64,000 nt of DNA from Actinomycetota bacterium (GCA_013178005.1 JABLXL010000007.1:21788-85787), one strand, 5' to 3'; shown: positions 31,866 to 41,434, counted from the first letter of the stretch. Translations and numbers: made by a program. The notes: generated by a model from the letters alone, not told the origin.

Positions 31866-33590
31866 TCACACCTCCATTTCCTGCGCCAAGTCCCGCAGCT
31901 CGCGCCGCAGGACCTTGCCCGCTTGGCTGGCCGGCACGGCCTCCACTATGCGCAGCGCCCTGATCTTCTTGTACGCAGCAAGCTCGGAGTTGGCGTATTC
32001 CAAAAGCTCCGCTTCGCTCACCGAAGACCCCGGGACCAGTTGCACGAAGGCCACCGGCAGCTCGCCGTAGCGTTCGTCCTTCTTGCCCACCACCGCCGAT
32101 TGCGCCACCGCCGGATGCGCGTTCAGCACCTCCTCCAGATCACGGGGGTAGACATTGTAGCCCTTGTATATGAGCATGTCCTTCTTGCGGTCCACGATGT
32201 ACAGGTATCCGTCTTCGTCCATCCTCCCCATGTCGCCGGTGAGCAACCAGCCGTCCTCTTTGAACATGAGGGCCGTTTCCTCGGGATTGTTCCAAAACCC
32301 CTTGGTGACCTGGGGACCACGCACGCACACCTCTCCCACCTCACCGAGGTCCATTTCCCGGGTGTGGTCCTCGGGATCCGCTATCCTCACCTCGGTGTCC
32401 GCCACCGGCAGACCCACCGACCCCACCTTGAGTGCATCCCTCTCCGGAGGAGTTATGGTGACGATGGCCGTGGCCTCCGAAAGGCCGTAAGCCTCGCAGA
32501 TCACTCCGGGAAATTTATCCAGCAACCTGCGCATTAGGCTGAGCGGGATGGGCGCCCCGCCTGAGGCCACCAGCCTGATGCCGGACATATCCGTCTCCGC
32601 GTAAAGGGGATGATCCACCATGGGCACGAAGAGCTGGGGGGCGCCCCCGAAAAGGGTGGCGCGGTACTTGCCGATGGCCCGCAGGAATTCCTCCGGGTCG
32701 AATCGCGGGAAAACCACCAGGGTATTGCCCGCCATGAGCTGCATGTTCAGATAGCCGAAGGCGCCCATGGCATGGAACCACGGCGGCACCACCAGGGACA
32801 CTTCCCTGCCGCGGCGGAAAGGATGGTTCTCGTCTGCATCCCCTTCTTCCCGCCGCAACCCGATGATCCCGTTCTCGTATTGGACCTGCCCCCCGGAGAA
32901 CCAGTAGGAGAGCTGGCAGGAGTTGACGACGGCGTTGTAGTGGGTCACCATGATGCCCTTCGGAGTGCCCGTGGTTCCCCCCGTGTAGGAGATGTGCGCG
33001 AGGTCCTCCTTAACGTTGAACGCGATCTCGGGGGGTTCGGCGGGATGATCCGCGACCAGGGCGGTGAAGTCGATGACCCCTTCCCCGAAAGCCCCCTTGG
33101 ATAGCTGTTTCTCAGGAGCGCTCAGGGGCGGGTAGCAATCGGCGAGGCTGACCTCTATCGCCCTCTTCACCCCCGTCTGCGGCAGCACCTGGCTGGCGAC
33201 GGCCCAGAAGAGGTCGAGCCCCACGAAGGTCTCCACCCCGGCGTCGTTCAACTGGAAGACCAGCTCCCGTTCGGAGAGCAGGGGGCTTACGGGAACGAAC
33301 ACGGCGCCCGCCTTGAGCAGGCCGTAATAGGCGATGGCGAACTGGGGCGAGTTGACCAGGTGGAGGGCCACCCGGTCCCCTTTCCCCACCCCGAGTCCCG
33401 CGAGGGCGGCCGCGAAGCGGTCCGAAAGCTGGTCCAGCTCTCTGAAGGTCATCTCCATGCCGGCGAAGACGATGGCGTTCCGCTCCGGCCACTGCTGGGC
33501 GGCGGAACGTAGGATCTGGAAAGCCGGCACTTCCGGATAGTCGAGGTTGCGAGCGACGCCCTTGGGCCAGCGACTGAAGTTCTTCTCCAT
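31866..33590 (-). CDS. Long-chain-type AMP-forming acyl-CoA synthetase
   Basis: 574 residues. ANL family motifs are complete: YTGGTTGTPKGIMVTH (P-loop, about 208-223), the YGLSEATA motif (A5, about 375), LLTGDMGRMDEDGY (A7, about 455), DRKKDMLIYKGYNVYP (A8) and the C-terminal catalytic Lys in QAGKVLRRELR. It makes an acyl-adenylate, then the CoA ester. The sequence is closest to bacterial long-chain-fatty-acid or medium-chain ligases. ATG 33590 has GGGAGGGG about 7 bases upstream. It is transcribed alone, convergent with the amidohydrolase. About 240 bases without a gene separate it from FKBP. Confidence 0.92.
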   Translation of the reverse strand: MEKNFSRWPKGVARNLDYPEVPAFQILRSAAQQWPERNAIVFAGMEMTFRELDQLSDRFAAALAGLGVGKGDRVALHLVNSPQFAIAYYGLLKAGAVFVPVSPLLSERELVFQLNDAGVETFVGLDLFWAVASQVLPQTGVKRAIEVSLADCYPPLSAPEKQLSKGAFGEGVIDFTALVADHPAEPPEIAFNVKEDLAHISYTGGTTGTPKGIMVTHYNAVVNSCQLSYWFSGGQVQYENGIIGLRREEGDADENHPFRRGREVSLVVPPWFHAMGAFGYLNMQLMAGNTLVVFPRFDPEEFLRAIGKYRATLFGGAPQLFVPMVDHPLYAETDMSGIRLVASGGAPIPLSLMRRLLDKFPGVICEAYGLSEATAIVTITPPERDALKVGSVGLPVADTEVRIADPEDHTREMDLGEVGEVCVRGPQVTKGFWNNPEETALMFKEDGWLLTGDMGRMDEDGYLYIVDRKKDMLIYKGYNVYPRDLEEVLNAHPAVAQSAVVGKKDERYGELPVAFVQLVPGSSVSEAELLEYANSELAAYKKIRALRIVEAVPASQAGKVLRRELRDLAQEMEV

Positions 33591-33829
33591 CCTTCCCCTC
33601 CCATGTGGACGATTGTCGCGAAAAGGCTGCAAAGAAAAAGTTGACCCCTGCGATATCTAATCTCACATGAGAAGGCCGCTTAATGCCAGTCGAAATTATA
33701 ATTCGTCGCCGCCGGGCGTTATCGTGCCCCTTTCGGTTTTCCGGCAGTGGGCGCGGGAAAGCACTCGCAACAGCGGAGGGCACGTACTCCAACGCCGGCC
33801 GCCGGCCGGTGGGGCGACACGATGATGGC

Positions 33830-34255
33830 TCAGGCGACGTCCTGGATGGTCACCTCGAAACGGAGGTTGACGCCCGCCAGGGGATGGTTGAGATCGATCT
33901 CCACGTTTTCGTCGTCTATGGAAAGGACCTTGAAGTTGATCAGCCCTCCGGTGTCCGTCCGCCCCATGTAGGTCATGCCCACCTCCAGGTCCGCGGAGCC
34001 CTCGAAGCGCTCGCGCGGGACTTGGTGCACCAGGTTTGGATCGTGAAGCCCGTAGGCGTCCTCGGGCTTTACCAGAACCTCCTTGCTATCCCCCGGCTCC
34101 ATGCCCGCCATCTCCCGCTCCAGGCCCGGGATTATGCTCCCCTCCCCGAAAACGAAGCTCATGGGATCGTTTTCCGCGCTGGCGTCGATGAGCGTTCCCG
34201 CCTCGTCGTAAAGCCGGTAGTGAAAGGTCACCGTCTTTCCAAGACCAACTTGCAT
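33830..34255 (-). CDS. FKBP-type peptidyl-prolyl isomerase (SlyD-like)
   Basis: 141 residues. The first about 70 residues are the FKBP fold (KTVTFHYRLYDEAGTLIDAS, FVFGEGSIIPGLEREMAGM) with a SlyD-type insert-in-flap region (EDAYGLHDPNLVHQVPRERF). The C-terminal piece DLNHPLAGVNLRFEVTIQDV completes the domain, as in SlyD. The His-rich tail of E. coli SlyD is absent, so only chaperone and isomerase functions are inferred. ATG 34255 follows AAGGAG with 9-base spacing. A strong terminator-like hairpin sits in its 5' leader. Confidence 0.93.
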   Translation of the reverse strand: MQVGLGKTVTFHYRLYDEAGTLIDASAENDPMSFVFGEGSIIPGLEREMAGMEPGDSKEVLVKPEDAYGLHDPNLVHQVPRERFEGSADLEVGMTYMGRTDTGGLINFKVLSIDDENVEIDLNHPLAGVNLRFEVTIQDVA

Positions 34256-34285
34256 GGCGCAACTCCTTTCTGCTCCATCCCTGCA

Positions 34286-34320
34286 GAAACAAAAGGCCCA
34301 GGCCTTTCGGGCTTGGGCCT
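34286..34320 (-). terminator. Terminator hairpin in the FKBP leader (possible attenuator)
   Basis: On the minus strand AGGCCCAAGCC / GGCCTGGGCCT (10 of 11 paired) around CGAAA, followed by TTTTGTTT. It lies between a likely -10 (TATATT, 34368-34363) and the ribosome site of FKBP (34270), so it either ends transcription from the upstream GNAT gene or attenuates FKBP. Confidence 0.7.
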
Positions 34321-34452
34321 CACGCTGTCTCTTTCGATCAAACCTCAAACGACCTTGATCCAAATATAACATATGGGCGTTCCGCGACGCGAGCCGTTAC
34401 GTCATCGGTTTTAGGAATCCATGGATGAAAAGAGCGGGGCCTTCTTCTTGCT

Positions 34453-35118
34453 TCAGGTCGTCATTGCAGCGGAGGTTGTCTGCCGCGCGAGAGGGTTGGA
34501 CCAGAACATGTGGTATACCACGACCCTGCCAAGGTCACGCACGCTGAGGGTTTCGTAGCCCAGGCTCTCGTAGAAGCTGCGGTTCTTCTCGCTCCCGGTG
34601 TTGAGGTATATACCCGTAACGGAGGGATCGCCTTGCGCCAGCTTCTGCGCATACATCATCAAGGCTTTTCCCACCCCTTTCCCCTGGTGCGCGGGATGAA
34701 CGCCCAGAGCCTCGAAGGTTATGAACTGCTCCCGCAGGCCTCTGGGCGGTCTGGATGCGGCCATGATGCGCAAGGTGCGTATGGGATGGCGCAAGTACAT
34801 GGCGCCCAGGCGGTGGAGTTCTGGAAGAAACAACAGAAGCGCGTTACTCTTGCTCACGCGACGTCGCGGGTCCCGTAATATACCGACGCCCACAACATGC
34901 CCCTCCTCGAGGGCGGCCAGTATCGGCCTCGCGGCCTCCATGTACATTTGCAGGAATATGCGATCAAGTGCTTTCATGCCGCGGATTACCGAGTAGCGGT
35001 CGGTGTCCAGATGGTATGCGGTGGTCTCCTCCGTCTTGAACGCCTCCGTCAGAACATCCGCCGCTTCCGGTATCAGCTCGCCGGAAAGCCTTTCCACCAA
35101 GAGCTCTTTGCGGGCCAT
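34453..35118 (-). CDS. GNAT family N-acetyltransferase
   Basis: 221 residues. The acetyl-CoA binding signature is clear: ITFEALGVHPAHQGKGVGKALMMYAQ (motif A) and YLNTGSEKNRSFYESLGYE (motif B). The N-terminal half is typical of the larger GNAT group. Acceptor is unknown. ATG 35118 has AGAGG about 10 bases upstream; an in-frame TTG at 35127 and GTG at 35124 are alternatives. It is transcribed toward FKBP with a terminator between them. It is divergent from the first CoA-transferase. Confidence 0.88.
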   Translation of the reverse strand: MARKELLVERLSGELIPEAADVLTEAFKTEETTAYHLDTDRYSVIRGMKALDRIFLQMYMEAARPILAALEEGHVVGVGILRDPRRRVSKSNALLLFLPELHRLGAMYLRHPIRTLRIMAASRPPRGLREQFITFEALGVHPAHQGKGVGKALMMYAQKLAQGDPSVTGIYLNTGSEKNRSFYESLGYETLSVRDLGRVVVYHMFWSNPLARQTTSAAMTT

Positions 35119-35433
35119 GCGCACCAATCCTCTCCATCTCCCTTTCGCCGCTTATCCACACCGCTTTTCTAACCCCGGAGACGCTTACATAAGTCATCAC
35201 GTCCGCGCGTTCAGCCTTAAGATAGCACGCGTTCCGCTGAGATTGCATGCGCGAGAACGAGAATCGGAGGAGCCGTGCCGCACAGATGAAGGTTAGGGAA
35301 CGGTTGGTGGACAAGGCTTTGACTGTGACTAACGGCGGTAAAAGATGTTAAAGTTCAGGTGAAGGGAGCCTTTTCCCGGACAAGGCGGAAGCCCTTGGGA
35401 CAAACGGACGCTCGCGACCATGGGAGGTGGACG

Positions 35434-36774
35434 ATGAGCAAGTGGGAGGACATGTACAAGGCCAAGCTCACCACCCCGGAGGACATCGCCGGAGAGATCA
35501 AGAGCGGGGACCACGTCTTCGCCAGCGGCGCTTCTTCCACGCCGGTGGCCATACTCGACGCCCTCTTCGACCGAGCCCTGGCGGGGGAGATCGAGGGAGT
35601 GCAGCTGGGAAGTTTTATCATGCTGGCCAACGTCTTCAAGGTGCTCAAGCCGGAGCTCCAGCGCAACATCCTCATCGACAACTACTACGCCTCGCCCCTC
35701 GACCGCAAGGCCCTGGCGGAGGGGCTCATGACCCACACGCCCTACCACTTCCACCGCGTCACCCGCCAGGCGGTGGACGACTCCGGATACCGCAAGCTCA
35801 TCGTGCAGGCCGGCCCCATGGACAAACAGGGCTACCTGAACCTGGGGCTCTTCGCCAACTATATCGACGTGGTGGACGAGCTGGACGCGTTGTACGTGGA
35901 GGTGAACGACCAGCAGCCCATCGTGCACGGCCCCAACTGGGTGCACATATCGCAGGTGGACAAGCTCACCGAGAACCACCATTCCGTGTTCGCGCTTCCC
36001 CCCGACCCCATCACCGAGAGGGACCAGGCCATCGCGGAGAACATCATCGACCTCATCGAGGACGGCTCCACCATCCAGCTGGGCATCGGGGGCACCACCA
36101 ACGCCATCGGGGAGCTGCTCACGCGCAAGAAGCACCTGGGCTGCCACACGGAGATGATCGGGGACGCTTACATGAAGCTCTTCGAGGCGGGAGTGCTCGA
36201 CAACACGAGGAAGAACTTCCATCCCCACCAGATGCTCTGTTATTTCGTCTTCGGCTCCCAGGACCTCTACGACTGGGTGAACGACAACCCCATGATCTAC
36301 CTCTCGCCCATAAGCTACAACAACGACCCCTGGGTGATCGGGAAAAACGACAACCTGATATCCATCAACACCACCCTGGAGATCGACATCACCGGCCAGT
36401 GCGCCTCGGAGTCCTTCGGGCCCATCCAGTACACCGCCACGGGGGGGCAGGTCGATTTCACCCGCGGGGCCTGGATATCCAAGGGCGGAAAGGCCTTCAT
36501 CGTCACCCACTCCGTGGTGGAGGACAAGGAGACGGGGGAGCTCAAGTCCAAGATCGTTCCCCAGCTCATGCCGGGAGCGGTGGTCACCCTCACCCGCACC
36601 GACGTCATGTACGTGGCCACCGAGTACGGGGTGGTCAACCTGCGGGGCAAGAGCCTGCGCCAACGTGCCCAGGCGCTCATCGGCATCGCCCATCCCGATT
36701 TCCGCCGCGAGCTCAGCAACTACGCCAAGGAGGTCAGGTACTTTATCTTGCCGGAGCACGACCCCCTGGGGTGA
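35434..36774 (+). CDS. Acetyl-CoA hydrolase/transferase family CoA-transferase, copy 1 (4-hydroxybutyrate CoA-transferase type)
   Basis: 446 residues of the family that includes AbfT and Cat1. The CoA-binding stretch QLGIGGTTNAIGELL (216-229) is followed by the catalytic-glutamate motif CHTEMIGD, with Glu at 240 (Glu238 in AbfT). The C-terminal signature QCASESFGPIQYTATGGQ is intact. It moves CoA from acetyl-CoA to a carboxylic acid; 4-hydroxybutyrate is favoured because a 4-hydroxybutyryl-CoA dehydratase lies elsewhere in the window. That substrate is inference. ATG 35434 has GGAGG at 6 bases. It is about 95 percent identical to copy 2, with differences concentrated in residues 108-156. Confidence 0.9.
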   Translation: MSKWEDMYKAKLTTPEDIAGEIKSGDHVFASGASSTPVAILDALFDRALAGEIEGVQLGSFIMLANVFKVLKPELQRNILIDNYYASPLDRKALAEGLMTHTPYHFHRVTRQAVDDSGYRKLIVQAGPMDKQGYLNLGLFANYIDVVDELDALYVEVNDQQPIVHGPNWVHISQVDKLTENHHSVFALPPDPITERDQAIAENIIDLIEDGSTIQLGIGGTTNAIGELLTRKKHLGCHTEMIGDAYMKLFEAGVLDNTRKNFHPHQMLCYFVFGSQDLYDWVNDNPMIYLSPISYNNDPWVIGKNDNLISINTTLEIDITGQCASESFGPIQYTATGGQVDFTRGAWISKGGKAFIVTHSVVEDKETGELKSKIVPQLMPGAVVTLTRTDVMYVATEYGVVNLRGKSLRQRAQALIGIAHPDFRRELSNYAKEVRYFILPEHDPLG

Positions 36775-36980
36775 GGGCATTCCGGCTGGACGCGTCGTCG
36801 TTGTAGAAGATATGAGTCAGGATCCCCTGGGGTTGAGGGCGTTCCTGTAATCTTGGGATGACGACTAGTTCATATCTGCACTACCTCATGGGATGAGGGC
36901 ATTCCTGCTGAACCCATCGTTACGATCGAAGATGCGAGTCACGATTTTTAGGGTCAGGGCGCTCCGTTTCCCGCGTCCCG
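36764..36980 (+). repeat. Degenerate ~61-bp tandem repeats after CoA-transferase copy 1
   Basis: TGGGGTGAGGGCATTCC at the stop codon recurs in varied form at about 36826, 36887 and 36949 (TGGGRTGAGGGCATTCCTG, AGGGTCAGGGCGCTCC). A related copy lies at 38639 after copy 2. The shared sequence begins within the stop-codon region of the gene. Confidence 0.6.
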
Positions 36981-37242
36981 CCGCTCCGCTTACCAGGTTG
37001 GGGAATCGCTGCTTTCAACCCGGCGTCAAACGTTTTTCCTATCCCGCCTCCGCTCCCGACTCTGGACAAACGCATTCCGGGACGGGACCTCCGGCACCTC
37101 CCCCTTCACGGCAGAATTACACTACCGCTGGTAAATTGTGACTACTCATGTTCAATAATGCTAGAGTCTCTTTTGGAGCGGGCGAAAGCAGCAACTAGGG
37201 TAACAGCGTCGAAGTCCAACTACGGAATCAAGGAGGCAGGAG

Positions 37243-38583
37243 ATGAGCAAGTGGGAGGACATGTACGAAGCCAAGCTCACCACCCCGGAGGACATCGCCG
37301 GAGAGATCAAGAGCGGGGACCACGTCTTCGCCAGCGGCGCTTCCTCCACGCCGGTGGCCATACTCGACGCCCTCTTCGACCGCGCCCTGGCGGGGGAGAT
37401 CGAGGGAGTGCAGCTTGGCAACTTCATCATGCTGGCAAACGTCTTCAAGGTGCTCAAGCCGGAGCTCCAGCGCAACATCCTCATCGACAACTACTACGCC
37501 TCGCCCCTCGACCGCAAGGCCCTGGCGGAGGGGCTCATGACTCACACGCCCTACCATTTCCACTCCATGACCAGGCAGGCGGTGGAGGCAACGGGCTATC
37601 GCAAGCTCATCGTGCAGGCCGGCCCCATGGACAAACAGGGCTACCTGAACCTGGGGCTGATGTCAAACGTGCTCGACGTCCTCGGCGATATGGAAAAGGT
37701 CTATGTGGAGGTGAACGACCAGCAGCCCATCGTGCACGGCCCCAACTGGGTGCACATATCGCAGGTGGACAAGCTCACCGAGAACCACCATTCCGTGTTC
37801 GCGCTTCCCCCCGACCCCATCACCGAGAGGGACCAGGCCATCGCGGAGAACATCATCGACCTCATCGAGGACGGCTCCACCATCCAGCTGGGCATCGGGG
37901 GCACCACCAACGCCATCGGGGAGCTGCTCACGCGCAAGAAGCACCTGGGCTGCCACACGGAGATGATCGGGGACGCTTACATGAAGCTCTTCGAGGCGGG
38001 AGTGCTCGACAACACGAGGAAGAACTTCCATCCCCACCAGATGCTCTGTTATTTCGTCTTCGGCTCCCAGGACCTCTACGACTGGGTGAACGACAACCCC
38101 ATGATCTACCTCTCGCCCATAAGCTACAACAACGACCCCTGGGTGATCGGGAAAAACGACAACCTGATATCCATCAACACCACCCTGGAGATCGACATCA
38201 CCGGCCAGTGCGCCTCGGAGTCCTTCGGGCCCATCCAGTACACCGCCACGGGGGGGCAGGTCGATTTCACCCGCGGGGCCTGGATATCCAAGGGCGGAAA
38301 GGCCTTCATCGTCACCCACTCCGTGGTGGAGGACAAGGAGACGGGGGAGCTCAAGTCCAAGATCGTTCCCCAGCTCATGCCGGGAGCGGTGGTCACCCTC
38401 ACCCGCACCGACGTCATGTACGTGGCCACCGAGTACGGGGTGGTCAACCTGCGGGGCAAGAGCCTGCGCCAACGTGCCCAGGCGCTCATCAGCATCGCCC
38501 ACCCCGATTTCCGCCGCGAGCTCAGCAACTACGCCAAGGAGGTCAGGTACTTTATCTTGCCGGAGCACGACCCCCTGGGGTGA
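37243..38583 (+). CDS. CoA-transferase, copy 2
   Basis: 446 residues, the same family and motifs as copy 1 (catalytic Glu240 in CHTEMIGD, CoA-binding QLGIGGTTNAIGELL). DNA from about 37709 to the stop is nearly identical to 35900-36774 at a constant 1809-base offset. Divergence is limited to K9E, S60N, G-to-S near residue 420, and a block at residues 108-156 (RVTRQAVDDSG versus SMTRQAVEATG; FANYIDVVDELDAL versus MSNVLDVLGDMEKV). The block lies near the substrate-side loop, so the two copies may differ in acid preference; this is inference. AAGGAGG lies 6 bases before ATG 37243. Tandem duplication followed by gene conversion is the simplest origin. Confidence 0.9.
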   Translation: MSKWEDMYEAKLTTPEDIAGEIKSGDHVFASGASSTPVAILDALFDRALAGEIEGVQLGNFIMLANVFKVLKPELQRNILIDNYYASPLDRKALAEGLMTHTPYHFHSMTRQAVEATGYRKLIVQAGPMDKQGYLNLGLMSNVLDVLGDMEKVYVEVNDQQPIVHGPNWVHISQVDKLTENHHSVFALPPDPITERDQAIAENIIDLIEDGSTIQLGIGGTTNAIGELLTRKKHLGCHTEMIGDAYMKLFEAGVLDNTRKNFHPHQMLCYFVFGSQDLYDWVNDNPMIYLSPISYNNDPWVIGKNDNLISINTTLEIDITGQCASESFGPIQYTATGGQVDFTRGAWISKGGKAFIVTHSVVEDKETGELKSKIVPQLMPGAVVTLTRTDVMYVATEYGVVNLRGKSLRQRAQALISIAHPDFRRELSNYAKEVRYFILPEHDPLG

Positions 38584-38672
38584 GGGAAACAACTTTCCCT
38601 CCAAGTTCTCGTTCGTCCGCGGCTCGCGCGACCCACCGGGGTTAGGGCGCTCCGCTCCTTTCCCTGCGCCAT

Positions 38673-41234
38673 TCAGGTATAGGGGTGGTGCATCAAGTGG
38701 GTCACGAGCTTCAGGGTCTCGAACCACATCACGGACAGGATGCCCGCGCCCATACAAATCGATATATTGAGCGCGTCAAGATAGGCCAGCTTGAAAAGGT
38801 TCCGCATGAAGGGAGTGTAGAGCACGACGGCCGTCAACGCGACCGCCCCCAGCACCACCCACCACAACGCCGGGTTGGGCCGCTTCCTTACATGCCAGAA
38901 GGTGTGCTCCCATGAGCGATTAGCCAGTATCAACCCCAGGTTCGCCGTCACCAGGGTGGTAAAAGTCACGGACCTGACCTCAGTCTCCCCCATACCCCTG
39001 AGATGGGCGAGGGAGAACATCATCCCCACGACTAACAGAACGCTCAAGCCCTGCAGCAAGGCGATGGCGATGTTGCCGAAGTTGAAGATGCGCTGTTCGG
39101 GGCGACGCGGCGGCCTTCGCATGATATCCCCCTCCTCGGGCTCGGCCTCGAAGGCCAGGGAACATGCGGGGTCTATGATGATCTCCATGAAAGCTATGAG
39201 CATGGGGGAGAAAACCAGGGGCATCTTGAATATCACGGGGATGATGGACATGCCGGCGATGGGCACGTGCACGGCGATGACGTAGGACATAGCCTTTTTC
39301 AGGTTATCGTATATCCTGCGTCCCGACCTCACCGCCTTTTCGATGGAGGAGAAATCGTCGTCCAGGAGGACGAGGTCCGCGGACTCCCGCGCCACGTCGG
39401 TGCCCCTAGCTCCCATGGCCACCCCGATATCGGCGGCCTTGAGGGCGGGGGCGTCGTTGACGCCGTCACCGGTCATGGCCACCACCTCGCCGTTTGCCTT
39501 CAGGGCCTTAACGATGCGGAGTTTCTGTTCGGGAACGGCGCGGGCGAACACGCTCACCGTTCTCATGCGCTCCCTCAACTCGTCGTCGTCCATGGCGTCC
39601 AGCTCCGGACCGGTGATGACGCCGCCGTCCCCCTCCAGCCCGATCTCGCGCGCCACGTGCATGGCGGTGGCCGCGTGGTCCCCGGTGATCATGATCACCC
39701 TGATCCCGGCGTTGCGGCATTCCCGGATGGACGCGGGAACGGTGGGGCGTATGGGGTCCTCGAGCCCGATTAAGCCCAGGAACTCGAAGGCGAAGTCGTG
39801 CTGGTTGCTGGGAAGATATTCCAGAGTGAAGGAGGACCTGGCCACCCCAAGGACGCGCAGCCCCTCTCCCGCCATCTCCTCCACTTGCCTCAACAGCTCC
39901 TCCTTCCGCTCCTTTCCGAGATGGCAGAGGTCGGCTATGGCCTCGGGGGCGCCCTTGGCGGCTATGACGTATTCCCTGCCGTCAGGCGACCTCCATACGT
40001 GGGAGAGGGCCAGGAGTTCCGCCGATAAAGGGTACTCCCTTTCCAGGGTCCAGTCAGCATGCAAATGCTCGGTGTCGCGGAGGGCGCTCTCGCCGAGCCC
40101 GGCGATGGCTTTCTCCACCGGGTCGAAGGGATCCCTCTGGGAGGCCAGTACGCTATACTCCACCACCTCGTGGAACTCCTCCGGCAGGTCACGGCCCCCA
40201 TCCTCGCTCACCTCCCGATGCCCGCCCGCGGCGGTCATCACCTTCTTCACCCTCATGCGGTTCAAGGTCAGGGTGCCCGTCTTGTCCACGCAGAGCGCGC
40301 TGGCCGCTCCCAGGGACTCCACCGTGGGTATGCTGCGCGTGAGCACCCGGTTCCGGGACATGCGCCAGGCGCCAAGGGTGAGGAAGACGGTGAGGATCAC
40401 CGGAAACTCCTCCGGCAGCATGGCCATGGCCAGCGCGATGCCCACCAGCAACCCCTCCAGCCAGACGCCACGCGTCGCGCCATAGACCACGAAAACGAGT
40501 GTACACAGTGCGAGGCCTAACAAGGCCAAGCCCAACACCAGGCGCCGGGTCTCCTTTTGCAGGAGGGTGGGCTCGGGCTCGATCTCCTCCAGCGCGCGCC
40601 CGATCTTGCCCATCTCCGTCTCGAGTCCCGTGGCCATGACTCGGGCGACGCCATGCCCTTTCACCACCAGGGTGCCCGCGAAAACGGAGGGCAAGTCGTC
40701 CCCTCCCGGCCGCCCCAACGCCAGGTGGCCCTCGCAGGGCAGCTTGCGGACCGGCGCCGACTCCCCCGTGAGCAGGGACTCGTCCACCATGAGGTTGGAG
40801 CACGCGATCACCACGCCATCCGCGGGCACACGGTCGCCCTCCGCGAGGATCACGACATCGCCGCGCACCACCTCCACCCCGGCGATGCGGACCTGGCGCC
40901 CGTCGCGGACGACCAGGGCGCGCGGACTGGAGAGGTCCCGAAGCGCCTCCAGGGCTTTCTCCGTCCTCTGCTCCTGGAAGAAGGTGATGCCCATGATAAG
41001 GAGGACGAAGCTCATGAGCACAAGGGCTTCCTGCAGGCTGCCCAACACGAGGTAGATAGCGCCCGCCCCCACCAGGAGCATGAACATGGGCTCCTTGATG
41101 ATATCGAGGGCGATGCGGAAAAGGGTGCGTTTCCTGGCGGAGGGTATGGCGTTGGGCCCCTCCTCCTCCAGCCTCCGAGCCGCCTCCTCCTCGCTCAGGC
41201 CCTCCAGGCCGGCCAGGTCGATCTCATTCGTCAT
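38673..41234 (-). CDS. P-type cation-transporting ATPase (type II-like, PEEFP)
   Basis: 853 residues. The phosphorylation motif DKTGTLT lies near residue 318, the actuator motif TGES near 155, the M4 ion-site motif MAMLPEEFP near 275, and the hinge TGDGVNDAPAL near 590. About eight to ten membrane helices are expected. The PEEFP version occurs in a group of uncharacterised bacterial pumps between Ca2+ and H+ types; the ion cannot be assigned. It pumps cations across the cytoplasmic membrane with ATP. ATG 41234 has AGGA at about 8 bases. It is convergent with the CoA-transferase copy 2 gene. A degenerate copy of its 5' end lies just upstream. Confidence 0.92.
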   Translation of the reverse strand: MTNEIDLAGLEGLSEEEAARRLEEEGPNAIPSARKRTLFRIALDIIKEPMFMLLVGAGAIYLVLGSLQEALVLMSFVLLIMGITFFQEQRTEKALEALRDLSSPRALVVRDGRQVRIAGVEVVRGDVVILAEGDRVPADGVVIACSNLMVDESLLTGESAPVRKLPCEGHLALGRPGGDDLPSVFAGTLVVKGHGVARVMATGLETEMGKIGRALEEIEPEPTLLQKETRRLVLGLALLGLALCTLVFVVYGATRGVWLEGLLVGIALAMAMLPEEFPVILTVFLTLGAWRMSRNRVLTRSIPTVESLGAASALCVDKTGTLTLNRMRVKKVMTAAGGHREVSEDGGRDLPEEFHEVVEYSVLASQRDPFDPVEKAIAGLGESALRDTEHLHADWTLEREYPLSAELLALSHVWRSPDGREYVIAAKGAPEAIADLCHLGKERKEELLRQVEEMAGEGLRVLGVARSSFTLEYLPSNQHDFAFEFLGLIGLEDPIRPTVPASIRECRNAGIRVIMITGDHAATAMHVAREIGLEGDGGVITGPELDAMDDDELRERMRTVSVFARAVPEQKLRIVKALKANGEVVAMTGDGVNDAPALKAADIGVAMGARGTDVARESADLVLLDDDFSSIEKAVRSGRRIYDNLKKAMSYVIAVHVPIAGMSIIPVIFKMPLVFSPMLIAFMEIIIDPACSLAFEAEPEEGDIMRRPPRRPEQRIFNFGNIAIALLQGLSVLLVVGMMFSLAHLRGMGETEVRSVTFTTLVTANLGLILANRSWEHTFWHVRKRPNPALWWVVLGAVALTAVVLYTPFMRNLFKLAYLDALNISICMGAGILSVMWFETLKLVTHLMHHPYT

Positions 41235-41420
41235 ATCACGTCCTGCATCCGCTTATAGGCCCAAAGCCGATGATAGCGCACGAAGCGAACCTAAGATGGA
41301 GATTCGCCCTTATTGGATTTTTCTCCATGCCGGCCAGCTCGGTTTCGCCCGCCATATCGCGCCCCGCATCCGCTCACGGGCTCAACGCCGGCGGCAACAC
41401 CCGAAGCGAAGCGAGTGTAA
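41209..41420. repeat. Imperfect duplication of the ATPase 5' end
   Basis: The segment 41209-41297 (GCCGGCCAGGTCG ... CATATCACGTCCTGCATC) recurs imperfectly at 41331-41420 (GCCGGCCAGCTCG ... CATATCGCGCCCCGCATC), offset 122 bases. The copy lies upstream of the start codon and is not translated. Confidence 0.55.
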
Positions 41421-41434
41421 GCGAAGGCGTTGCC

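Noticed and set aside
35329..36780. 483-codon minus-strand frame opposite CoA-transferase copy 1 (and its twin at 37663-38757)
   Set aside because: Valine/histidine-rich antisense shadow; it recurs in copy 2 only because the DNA is duplicated.
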